A stretch of 5,430 nucleotides of DNA from UBA6136 sp964344495 (GCA_964344495.1 CAYFNI010000117.1:1-5430), one strand, 5' to 3'; positions 1-5,402 are shown, counted from the first letter of the stretch. Translations and numbers: made by a program. Notes: generated by a model not told the origin, from the sequence alone.

Positions 1-217
1 CGGCGGGTGCGGCGGGGGGGTAGGGGCGGTTGCCCAGCCGGCCCGGCTGGTTGAGGCCCGGATCATGCGCCGCGCCGGCGGCCATGGCGCGCGGATTGCC
101 CAGCGCGCCCGGCTGGTTGAGTCCGGGATCCAGCGCCAGCGCGTCGGCGCCAAATAACAGGCCGGCCAGCAGAGCCAGCCGTTCGCAGCGGTGGGACAGG
201 CAGGGGGTGATCTTCAT
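1..217 (-). CDS. Secreted protein with DPGLNQPGxLGN repeats, 5' part only
   Basis: The gene is read leftward from ATG at 217-215 and runs off the window edge after 72 codons with no stop. AGGAG (complement of 223-227) lies five bases before the ATG, a good ribosome binding site. The start MKITPCLSHRCERLALLAGL looks like a Sec signal peptide: basic residues, then a hydrophobic core, then GADALA with likely cleavage near residue 28. Straight after it come two near-identical units, DPGLNQPGALGN (residues 30-41) and DPGLNQPGRLGN (52-63), 22 residues apart, followed by a Pro/Ala-rich stretch. The signal peptide, the ribosome binding site and the in-frame repeats all support this frame over the opposite-strand one. 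I do not recognise the family. The product is probably periplasmic or surface-located, low in complexity and perhaps structural. It is transcribed divergently from the MFS gene. Confidence 0.72.
   Translation of the reverse strand, partial: MKITPCLSHRCERLALLAGLLFGADALALDPGLNQPGALGNPRAMAAGAAHDPGLNQPGRLGNRPYPPAAPA
29..130 (-). repeat. Tandem in-frame repeat coding DPGLNQPGxLGN
   Basis: Two 36-base units (95-130 and 29-64) are offset by 66 bases (22 codons) on the minus strand. They encode DPGLNQPGALGN and DPGLNQPGRLGN. Both the DNA and the protein are similar, with changes mostly at third positions, so this is an internal duplication under protein-level constraint. More units may lie beyond the left edge. 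Confidence 0.75.
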
Positions 218-513
218 GGCGGCTCCTGTGTCAGTTCTTTAACCAAGAGCATCGACCATAGCACAGACTGCTTACCCAGGAACTCCCTTTATAGGGTCTG
301 CCGCACCAACAATACCGCAGCATCGCATGATCTGGGTTGCTGCCGGGTCTCCGGCCCGCTCGGGCAGGGCAGGGCGATCAGATCGGCGCGGCTGAAAGCC
401 AACGGCGTTCCCCATCATCACGTTTTTCCAGCTTCGAAGGGTAGGGACTTCGGCGGCGTTGGGGTGATAATTGCGTGGCACACGCCTCGGCCCTTCACCC
501 TTGCAGGATGCCC
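218..513. promoter_or_regulatory. Divergent intergenic region with short palindromes
   Basis: This gap separates two divergently read genes, so it should hold both promoters. No textbook -35/-10 pair is visible. GATAAT at 466-471 is a possible -10 for the MFS gene but has no good -35. CTATGG read on the minus strand near 255-260 is a weak -10 for the leftward gene. Short palindromes are present: CCCT-TTAT-AGGG (285-296), GCCCG-CT-CGGGC (354-365), CGATC-A-GATCG (375-385) and CTTCGAAG (432-439). Any of them could be an operator, but short palindromes are common in GC-rich DNA. Short ORFs in both strands lack ribosome binding sites and family features. Confidence 0.35.
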
Positions 514-1719
514 ATGTCCGATTCCACCGTCCCGCGACCGAAAATCCCCTCCGGCATCTGGGTGCTGGGGTGTGTCAGCCTGCTCATGGATGTCTCCTCG
601 GAGATGATTCACAGCCTTTTGCCGCTGTTCATGGTCGGCACCCTGGGCCTCAGCGTCTTTACGGTCGGAATCATCGAGGGTCTGGCGGAATCCACCGCGC
701 TGATCGTCAAGGTGTTTTCCGGTGTGCTGAGCGATTACCTGGGCCGGCGGAAGGCGCTGGCCCTGTTCGGCTATGCCCTGGGGGCACTGACCAAGCCGCT
801 GTTTGCGCTCGCATCGGGCGCCGGCCTGGTGACGGCCGCACGACTGATCGATCGGGTCGGCAAGGGGATTCGCGGGGCGCCGCGCGATGCGCTGGTGGCC
901 GATATCGCCCCGCCCGAGCTGCGCGGTGCGGCATTTGGCCTGCGCCAGTCGCTCGATACCGTGGGCGCTTTCGCCGGCCCGCTGCTGGGGGTGGGCCTGA
1001 TGCTGCTCTGGGGCAACGATTTTCGGGCGGTGTTCTGGGTCGCTGTCATTCCCGGCCTGCTGGCCGTGCTACTGTTGCTGGTCGGGATCAAGGAGCCGGA
1101 GCGGCACACCGACGGGCACCGTACCCACCCTCTCAGGCGCGAGAACCTGCGCCGCCTGAGCCCGGCCTACTGGTGGGTGGTAGGCATCGGCGCCGTGTTT
1201 ACGCTGGCCCGTTTCAGCGAAGCTTTCCTGGTTCTACGGGCGGAGCAATCTGGCGTGGCGGTGGCGCTGGTGCCGCTGGTCATGGTGGCCATGAACCTCG
1301 TCTATGCCGCTTCGGCCTACCCGTTCGGGCGGCTCTCCGATCGCAGCAGCCATACGGGACTGCTGGCGGCCGGGCTGATGGTGCTGATCGTCGCCGATGC
1401 CGTGCTGGCCAGTGGCTTCAGTCGCTGGACCCTGTTCGCCGGCGTCGGGTTGTGGGGCATCCACATGGGCATGACCCAGGGGCTGCTGGCCACTATGGTC
1501 GCCGACACCGCCCCGGCCGATCTGCGGGGCACCGCCTACGGTGTCTTCAACCTGGTCAGTGGCCTTGCCCTGCTGGTGGCCAGCGGTTTCGCCGGTTGGT
1601 TGTGGGATCGGCAGGGTCCGGAGACGACGTTTCTTGCCGGGGCCGTGTTTGCCTTGATCGCCTTGCTGGGGCTGCTGCGTGCCCGCAGGGTGAACATTCG
1701 ACCGCAACGCGTTCGCTAG
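514..1719 (+). CDS. Major facilitator superfamily (MFS) transporter, substrate unknown
   Basis: This is a 401-residue inner-membrane transporter with the alternating hydrophobic pattern and length of a 12-helix MFS protein, probably proton-driven. Motif A is clear in the first cytoplasmic loop: GVLSDYLGRRKA at residues 70-81. A related sequence, GRLSDRSS (272-279), sits at the matching place in the second half. DRVGKGIRGAPRDALVADI (113-131) is typical of a widespread bacterial MFS_1 subgroup. The halves show the expected internal duplication: VADIAPPELRG (128-138) against VADTAPADLRG (329-339). A polar loop near 193-218 separates helices 6 and 7. I chose ATG 514 because AGGA at 505-508 lies five bases upstream. 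ATG 508 has no room for a ribosome binding site and an upstream ATG at 475 has none. No neighbour indicates a substrate; drug or metabolite efflux is plausible. No clear terminator follows. Confidence 0.9.
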   Translation: MSDSTVPRPKIPSGIWVLGCVSLLMDVSSEMIHSLLPLFMVGTLGLSVFTVGIIEGLAESTALIVKVFSGVLSDYLGRRKALALFGYALGALTKPLFALASGAGLVTAARLIDRVGKGIRGAPRDALVADIAPPELRGAAFGLRQSLDTVGAFAGPLLGVGLMLLWGNDFRAVFWVAVIPGLLAVLLLLVGIKEPERHTDGHRTHPLRRENLRRLSPAYWWVVGIGAVFTLARFSEAFLVLRAEQSGVAVALVPLVMVAMNLVYAASAYPFGRLSDRSSHTGLLAAGLMVLIVADAVLASGFSRWTLFAGVGLWGIHMGMTQGLLATMVADTAPADLRGTAYGVFNLVSGLALLVASGFAGWLWDRQGPETTFLAGAVFALIALLGLLRARRVNIRPQRVR

Positions 1720-1883
1720 GTGGGGGTGGGTAACTCCTTTTTGCTCCTCAGGCTGCAGAATTTTGTGTACACGGGCTTTTGGCAGGCGCCGTTCGCTCAG
1801 TACGGAGACACTCGAGCCAGTCGAAGCGGCTGAAGCGCTGTGACAGGCTGACGGGCTTACTCCACGTAACCCGCAGACCTGAC
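1720..1883. other. Non-coding tract, nothing recognised
   Basis: This stretch runs from the MFS stop codon to the IS-like end. A minus-strand frame is open through it and ends near 1748, but it has no ribosome binding site or recognisable domain. A short T run (1738-1742) is not preceded by a convincing hairpin, so I do not call a terminator. The tract may be a decayed gene or the flank of a mobile element. Confidence 0.3.
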
Positions 1884-1913
1884 TGAACCGCCCCGGGTTT
1901 GCCGGAGGCTCCA
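1884..1913. mobile_element. Possible solo end of an IS3-family insertion sequence
   Basis: The sequence TGAACCGCCCCGGGTTT followed by CCGGAGGCTCC resembles the terminal inverted repeat that I recall for a group of IS3-family elements (start TGAACCGCCCC, then GGGTTT and a CGGAG block). No transposase gene follows, and no matching inverted end is present in the window. It would therefore be a remnant left after deletion of the element. The sequence changes at once into the linker of a truncated small gene, which fits an insertion followed by a deletion. The match is from memory; an IS database comparison would decide it. Confidence 0.35.
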
Positions 1914-1917
1914 GCAG

Positions 1918-2088
1918 GCCGGTGCCTCCGCCGCCAAGGCAGCTCCGACCACCCCGCCTCCAACAACGGCACCCGCCGCCACCAAGGGCGACGCAACGTT
2001 TGAAAACGCGAAGCTGAAATGCAAGGAGCTTGGCAACAAGGAAGGCAGCAACAAGTTCAACAGCTGTGTCATGACGCTGATGGAATGA
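1918..2088 (+). pseudogene. Remnant of a small secreted or lipoprotein gene (C-terminal part)
   Basis: The frame ending at TGA 2086-2088 reads an Ala/Pro/Thr-rich linker (about 1918-1980) and then a charged C-terminus: FENAKLKCKELGNKEG, then SNKFNSCVMTLME. The two Cys codons (2020 and 2065) are 15 codons apart. I recall the pattern C-x-x-LG-(4 residues)-GS/T-(3-4 residues)-F-x-x-CV-x-x-L from the ends of small uncharacterised proteobacterial secreted proteins. The Pro/Ala linker before it is typical of lipoproteins. The frame has no ATG, GTG or TTG start, being open only from the stop at 1867-1869, and no signal peptide or lipobox is in frame. A different frame at 1898-1912 reads FAGGSS, which could be a damaged lipobox (FAGC-SS) shifted out of frame. 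It reads as a 5'-truncated or frameshifted gene, possibly broken by the adjacent IS-like end. Start of the remnant is approximate. Confidence 0.5.
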
Positions 2089-2316
2089 ACGGAGCCGGTC
2101 GGCGGGGCGTACCGCTCTGCTCTGCTAGAGGCCGGAACCGGTTGCTGACACATCTGCTGGAATGCCACCGTGCATTTTTCAACTATAGTTAAGGTTGCCT
2201 AGGTATAACGACACACAAGACCTTCTGCTTTTCGCGGGTATTCCCGGGTTTAGCGATAGGGAAGGTTGGAAGGGTGTCGTTCTCGCTGGGAGTTTGGGTT
2301 TTGCCGGATGCGCGTT

Positions 2317-2400
2317 TGGCTGTGCCAGCAGGTGCGCCTGGACACAGGCTCCCCTGTGCAGCCCTATCCTGACGCGATATGCGTGGAGACTCGGCAGGAT
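2317..2400 (+). promoter_or_regulatory. Series of four hairpins in the operon leader
   Basis: Four consecutive stems can be drawn. TGGC/GCCA is at 2317-2320 and 2324-2327. CAGG/CCTG is at 2329-2332 and 2337-2340. CACAGG/CCTGTG is at 2343-2348 and 2353-2358. The last is a ten-pair stem made of ATCCTG (2366-2371) with CAGGAT (2395-2400) and ACGC (2372-2375) with GCGT (2381-2384), with a ten-base bulge (2385-2394) on the 3' side. It ends 34 bases before the ribosome binding site of the cytochrome gene. It matches no riboswitch class I know; I checked by eye for cobalamin and cyclic-di-GMP type consensus. It could be a structured regulatory leader or chance pairing. Confidence 0.35.
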
Positions 2401-2433
2401 CCGGGCGGCTGCGAGCCCTAATGTTTTAACGAT

Positions 2434-2439
2434 GGAGGA
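2434..2439 (+). promoter_or_regulatory. Ribosome binding site that fixes a TTG start
   Basis: GGAGGA lies six bases before TTG 2446. The frame has no ATG or GTG between its previous stop (2419-2421) and this TTG, and the next in-frame ATG (2500) would remove the signal peptide. The strong Shine-Dalgarno sequence therefore decides in favour of the TTG. Confidence 0.8.
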
Positions 2440-2445
2440 TGCAAT

Positions 2446-3222
2446 TTGAACTCACGTACCACACTATTCTGGCTCGCGTGTCTGCTGACTGCTCTAGGGA
2501 TGCAGGCACATGCGGCCACGATTTCACCGTCATCCCTGGCCATGACGCCGGGTCAGGTAGCAACCGTCAGCGTCAGCAGCATCAGGGGCGCGCTATCTAT
2601 TCAGAACTCCAATCCGAGCAGCGTGTCTGCGCAACTGATCTCGACCAAAATTACCGTGACGGCCTTGATGGCAGGCAGTAGCTCAATCGCAGTAAAGGAT
2701 GCGAGCGGTACGAAACTGCTCGCGGTCACGGTTGCACCCCTGATGACGATTTCACCGTCTACATTGAATCTCACTGTAGGCCAGTCGGGCAGGGTCACGG
2801 TGACGAATCCCAACGGCACGTTGAGGGTCAGCAGTTCAAACTCGACCGTTGCGACGGCCTCCCTGACCAATGGCTTTATTACGATTCTCGGTAAGTCAGC
2901 GGGCAGCGCAACCGTGAGCATCCGGGATTCCAAGACGACTAAAACAGTCGCTGTCACGGTAACAGCCAGTGGGGGTGGCGGCGTGACCAGTACCGATGGT
3001 CGCCTGCTGGCGAGTAATTGCTTCCAGTGCCATGGGACCAATGGCAGCGGGGGATTTGAGCAATTAATCGGCGAATCGGAGCAGGAAATCTACAACGAGC
3101 TGGTGGGATTCTCCAGCGGACAGGAGGATGCCAACGGCATCATGGCCGCACATACCAAGGGGTATACGGATGAACAGTTCCGCGCCATCGCCAAATTTCT
3201 GTCCGGCGTAGCCAATCCTTGA
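2446..3222 (+). CDS. Exported Ig-like/cytochrome c fusion, FccA-like subunit
   Basis: This 258-residue protein should carry electrons in the periplasm as the haem partner of the FccB-like protein encoded next. A Sec signal peptide (1-23, ending MQAHA) is followed by two bacterial Ig-like domains of BIG2 type. They begin at TISPSSL (25) and TISPSTL (101) and end near 98 and 173. The second shows the BIG2 signature NSTVATASLTNG and then SAGSATVSI. A Gly4 linker (176-179) leads to a class I cytochrome c domain. Its single haem site is CFQCH (192-196) and its likely axial ligand is Met233 in GIMAAHTKGYTDEQF, which resembles the FccA C-terminus (I recall IMGRIAKGYSDEE). Allochromatium FccA is dihaem and Chlorobium FccA is monohaem; this one is monohaem. 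The Ig-like domains are not part of classical FccA and may anchor or space the haem domain. They could instead belong to the pilus-associated N-domain family of similar fold. The stop codon overlaps the next gene's ribosome binding site, so the pair should be co-translated. Confidence 0.85.
   Translation: MNSRTTLFWLACLLTALGMQAHAATISPSSLAMTPGQVATVSVSSIRGALSIQNSNPSSVSAQLISTKITVTALMAGSSSIAVKDASGTKLLAVTVAPLMTISPSTLNLTVGQSGRVTVTNPNGTLRVSSSNSTVATASLTNGFITILGKSAGSATVSIRDSKTTKTVAVTVTASGGGGVTSTDGRLLASNCFQCHGTNGSGGFEQLIGESEQEIYNELVGFSSGQEDANGIMAAHTKGYTDEQFRAIAKFLSGVANP
2518..2970 (+). repeat. Two tandem Ig-like domain units
   Basis: The two Ig-like domains of the cytochrome fusion are offset by exactly 228 bases (76 codons). 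A 14-base identity, ACGATTTCACCGTC, occurs at 2518-2531 and 2746-2759, at the start of each unit. Elsewhere the units have diverged at DNA level but keep the same protein pattern: ISPS-L near the start, xVTV in the middle, AGSxxIxxxD near the end. Confidence 0.7.
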
Positions 3223-3233
3223 GGAGCATCATT

Positions 3234-4586
3234 ATGGATCGTAGAAAGTTTATTGGGCGGATGGCGGCCGGCGGGCTGGGGCTGCTGGTTGCGCCCGGCG
3301 TATTGCGGGCGGATGGCAGCACCTTGGGTGCCGGCTCCCGGCTCTTTCCGATACCCACGAATACCGGCATCAGCGGCACCATTGTCATCGTCGGTGGCGG
3401 TATGGCGGGCGCGGCCGTAGCCAAGTATCTGCGCCTGTGGGGCGGCACGGGGGTCAATGTCACCCTGATCGAAAAGGCGGCGTCCTACACGTCCAACATC
3501 ATGAGCAACAAGGTCCTGACGGGTCAGGTAGCCCTTTCGAGCCTGAGCTACGTCTATGACACGTTGAAAAGCCATTACGGCGTGACTGTGCTGACCGATA
3601 CCGTGACGGGCATCGACACGGGTTCAAGGGCGGTGAATCGGTTGAACGGCGCACCGATTGCCTATGATCGACTGGTGCTTGCGACCGGGCTGGAGTTCGA
3701 TCTCATGCCCGGCATGAGCGCTGCCAGCGAGTATGAAACACGCGTGCCGCATGCCTGGAAGGCCGGCCCGCAAACCCAGCTGCTCCGCGATCAGCTCCTC
3801 GCGCTCAAGGCGGGTACCCTGACCGGTGACGTGGTTATGACGATCCCCAAAGCACCCTATCGCTGCCCCCCCGGTCCCTACGAGCGAGCCTGCGTCATCG
3901 CGGACTGGCTGTATACCAACGGGGTCAACAGCAAGGTCGTGGTGCTGGATGCGAACCCCAAGGTCATCGTCGAGGAAGCCAATTTCATGAACGCGTTCGG
4001 TGGTGCCTACGGCTATGTCGTGGATTACCGGCCGTCCAGCGTGATTGATGGCATCAACAGCAGTGACCGGTCGGTGACCTACACGCGCAACGCGCTGCAG
4101 GACACGATCGTGGCGGGGGTCCTGAATCCGATTCCGCCCCAACGTGCCCCACAATTGCTGGCCGATGCCGGGCTTTACAGCCCGATAGCTGGCGAGCGCT
4201 CGGCGCCGGTCAATGTGCTGAGTTATGAGTCGACCCGGGTAGCGGGGGTCCACATCATTGGCGATTCCAGTCTGACCACCCAGCCCAAGGCGGGGCACAT
4301 CGGTAATCAGCAGGCCAAAACCTGCGCCGATGCCATGCTGCGTTTGCTCAGCGGCCGCACACCGGATCCGTCGCCAGTCACCAACTCGGCCTGCTACACG
4401 CCGATCACGGCAACCACGGCGACCTGGCTGTCTGCGGTCTATCAATACGATCCAGCCACCCAGTCGATGGTGATCCCTCCCCAGCACAATAATCGTGCGC
4501 CAATCGCGGCAACTGCAGCCACCGCTGAGAACTACAAAGACATGCAGGTCTGGTTCAAAACGCTGATGGCCGACACTTTTGCCTGA
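3234..4586 (+). CDS. fccB: Flavocytochrome c sulfide dehydrogenase flavoprotein subunit
   Basis: This 450-residue periplasmic FAD protein should oxidise sulfide and pass electrons to the cytochrome encoded just upstream. The N-terminus MDRRKFIGRMAAGGLGLLVA is a twin-arginine (Tat) signal, with likely cleavage after LRA26. VIVGGGMAGAAVAKYL (51-66) is the FAD-binding Rossmann motif. Further FccB hallmarks are PHAWKAG, YRCPPGPYERA (209-219), NPIPPQRAPQLL, HIIGDSS and the C-terminal flavocytochrome domain from about 385 to the end, finishing in DTFA. Cys211 and Cys387 are 176 residues apart, exactly like the redox-active Cys161-Cys337 pair of Allochromatium vinosum FccB. Glu217 matches Glu167 there. 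The position of Cys42, which holds FAD covalently in that enzyme, is Asn88 (SYTSNIMSNKV), so the flavin is probably not covalently bound. ATG 3234 is chosen because GAGGAG (3221-3226) lies seven bases upstream; a TTG at 3219 has no such site. The gene lies 11 bases after the cytochrome gene. About 20 residues between signal and Rossmann motif are extra. Confidence 0.93.
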   Translation: MDRRKFIGRMAAGGLGLLVAPGVLRADGSTLGAGSRLFPIPTNTGISGTIVIVGGGMAGAAVAKYLRLWGGTGVNVTLIEKAASYTSNIMSNKVLTGQVALSSLSYVYDTLKSHYGVTVLTDTVTGIDTGSRAVNRLNGAPIAYDRLVLATGLEFDLMPGMSAASEYETRVPHAWKAGPQTQLLRDQLLALKAGTLTGDVVMTIPKAPYRCPPGPYERACVIADWLYTNGVNSKVVVLDANPKVIVEEANFMNAFGGAYGYVVDYRPSSVIDGINSSDRSVTYTRNALQDTIVAGVLNPIPPQRAPQLLADAGLYSPIAGERSAPVNVLSYESTRVAGVHIIGDSSLTTQPKAGHIGNQQAKTCADAMLRLLSGRTPDPSPVTNSACYTPITATTATWLSAVYQYDPATQSMVIPPQHNNRAPIAATAATAENYKDMQVWFKTLMADTFA

Positions 4587-4627
4587 GCCATCAGTCGGCT
4601 GTCCGTCGAGCCGATGACACATCTCTG

Positions 4628-4693
4628 AGGGCGGGCGGGGTTCCATCCCGCCCTTAGGAACGCCCCTGCGGGAACCTCATTGGGGGTTCCTGC
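4628..4693 (+). terminator. Double inverted repeat after fccB, likely terminator
   Basis: Two hairpins follow the fccB stop by about 40 bases. The first pairs GGGCGGG (4633-4639, or 4629-4635) with CCCGCCC (4647-4653). The second is an 11-pair stem, GCGGGAACCTC (4668-4678) with GGGGTTCCTGC (4683-4693), with two G-T pairs and a four-base loop. Neither is followed directly by a T run; TTTTT comes at 4708-4712. They probably end the operon transcript or protect its 3' end, but classical intrinsic termination is not certain. Confidence 0.55.
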
Positions 4694-4838
4694 CATCGGG
4701 CAGCCAGTTTTTCACCCTCCGGACCGGCCAGAGGCGGCCTGATCAACACGTGAGCCGGCGATGCCAGCCGTCGTTGACGCGGGATGCCGCCTCGCCTTGC
4801 CGCTACGGGAAGAAATCCGTTTGAACGCGCTGCCGGTG

Positions 4839-4882
4839 AGGCCGTGGATCTGTCCGGGATCGGCCTTATACTGCTCAGCAGT
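4839..4882 (+). promoter_or_regulatory. Candidate promoter and operator of the SMR gene
   Basis: TATACT (4867-4872) matches the -10 consensus at five of six bases, but the -35 is weak (TGGATC, 4845-4850, spacer 16). The hyphenated palindrome ACTGCT-C-AGCAGT (4870-4882) overlaps the -10 and the likely transcription start, a typical position for a repressor operator. AGGCCG (4839-4844) and CGGCCT (4861-4866) form another inverted repeat around the spacer. This could make the pump inducible; no regulator gene is in the window. Confidence 0.4.
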
Positions 4883-4943
4883 CTGTTGTGACTACCCTAC
4901 CGGTCTACAGGCGTGGCCCTTTCAACGTGCCCGGACAGAAAAT

Positions 4944-5273
4944 ATGGAATGGTTTTACCTCTCGGTTGCAATCGTTTCTGAAGTGATTGCAACGACCGCA
5001 TTGCGCGCATCTGATGGCTTTACAAAACTGGGGCCTTCCTGTGTCGTGGCGGCGGGTTACGGAGTGTCATTTTTCTTTCTTTCACTTACGCTCCGATCAA
5101 TCCCCGTGGGCATTGCCTATGCCGTCTGGTCCGGGGTCGGGGTGGTGCTGATATCCATGGCCGGATGGCTGATCTATGGCCAACGACTGGATGCGGCGGC
5201 CATGATCGGTATTGCCTTCATCGTAACGGGAGCCGTGATACTGAATGTGTTCTCGAAGTCGGCAGTCCACTGA
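4944..5273 (+). CDS. emrE: Small multidrug resistance (SMR) efflux protein, EmrE/QacE type
   Basis: The product is a 109-residue, four-helix inner-membrane proton antiporter that should export cationic, lipophilic compounds and works as a dimer. It aligns almost without gaps to E. coli EmrE as I recall it (110 residues). The essential Glu14 of EmrE is Glu13 here (AIVSEVIATTALR). IPVGIAYAVWSGVGVVLIS contains the equivalents of Tyr60 and Trp63. GQRLD and the ending NVFSKSAVH against NLLSRSTPH also match. This favours the drug-exporting EmrE/QacE branch over the guanidinium-exporting Gdx (SugE) branch, though the true substrate is unknown. ATG 4944 is chosen because it gives the family N-terminus MEWFYLSVAI. 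The ribosome binding site is weak (GGACAG, 4933-4938). A longer reading from 4761 would add 61 non-family residues. The gene follows the fcc operon but is separated from it by hairpins and has its own promoter candidate. Confidence 0.93.
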   Translation: MEWFYLSVAIVSEVIATTALRASDGFTKLGPSCVVAAGYGVSFFFLSLTLRSIPVGIAYAVWSGVGVVLISMAGWLIYGQRLDAAAMIGIAFIVTGAVILNVFSKSAVH

Positions 5274-5298
5274 TTCTGTGATCGCCCCGCCGCGCGAC

Positions 5299-5326
5299 AG
5301 CGAAACCGGTGTGCGGCGCTTTCGCT
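5299..5326 (+). terminator. Hairpin after the SMR gene, possible terminator
   Basis: AGCGAAA (5299-5305) pairs perfectly with TTTCGCT (5320-5326) around a 14-base loop, 26 bases after the SMR stop codon. No T run follows, so it is only a possible terminator or 3'-end structure. Confidence 0.35.
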
Positions 5327-5402
5327 CACTTTCAATGCACAGCAGGCCCACTGGGCTGGGCCGGCTGTCGGGCTGAAGCGGTCTTCTGGGCCGCAGTGTT
5401 TC

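Larger units (their letters stand above)
2089..2445. other. Long leader upstream of the flavocytochrome operon
   Basis: These 357 bases lie between the gene remnant and the cytochrome gene, and should contain the operon promoter. I find no convincing sigma-70 promoter. The best markers are TATAGT (2184-2189), inside the perfect palindrome AACTATAGTT (2181-2190), and TATAAC (2204-2209); neither has a good -35 at the right distance. If transcription starts near there, the mRNA would have an untranslated leader of more than 200 bases, containing the hairpin series listed separately. A frame open from TTG 2195 to 2449 has no ribosome binding site and no family features. Confidence 0.4.

Noticed and set aside
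21..31. GGGGCGGTT as the opposite end of the IS-like sequence
   Set aside because: It only partly matches the complement of TGAACCGCCCC and lies within the coding sequence of the leftward gene.
475..513. Longer MFS start at ATG 475 or ATG 508
   Set aside because: Neither has a well-placed ribosome binding site; AGGA at 505-508 suits ATG 514.
471..1733. Long second frame of about 420 codons over the MFS gene
   Set aside because: It shadows the MFS gene in another frame; its translation is Arg/Gly/Ala-rich with no membrane pattern, while the 514 frame has clear MFS motifs.
1857..2168. Minus-strand frames at 1857-2168 and 1748-1996
   Set aside because: They have no ribosome binding site or domain. 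The hydrophobic part of one is the antisense of the Ala/Pro-rich linker of the plus-strand remnant.
3219..3233. TTG start for fccB
   Set aside because: It would include the ribosome binding site inside the gene and push the Tat motif inward; ATG 3234 has ideal spacing.
4203..4205. Apparent loss of the second redox cysteine of FccB (Ala324 in SAPVNV)
   Set aside because: Counting in the Allochromatium sequence as I recall it shows this position is a third, non-redox cysteine near 274; the true partner, Cys337, matches Cys387 here.
3624..4646. Minus-strand frame of 340 codons opposite fccB
   Set aside because: It is an antisense shadow of a GC-rich gene, with no family features; the plus strand is unmistakably FccB.
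4761..4943. 61-codon N-terminal extension of the SMR protein
   Set aside because: SMR proteins begin at the first helix, and the extension has no family similarity and covers the promoter candidate.
4740..4943. Guanidine riboswitch upstream of the SMR gene
   Set aside because: I looked for the conserved loops of ykkC and mini-ykkC types and did not find them; the protein is also closer to the drug-exporting branch.
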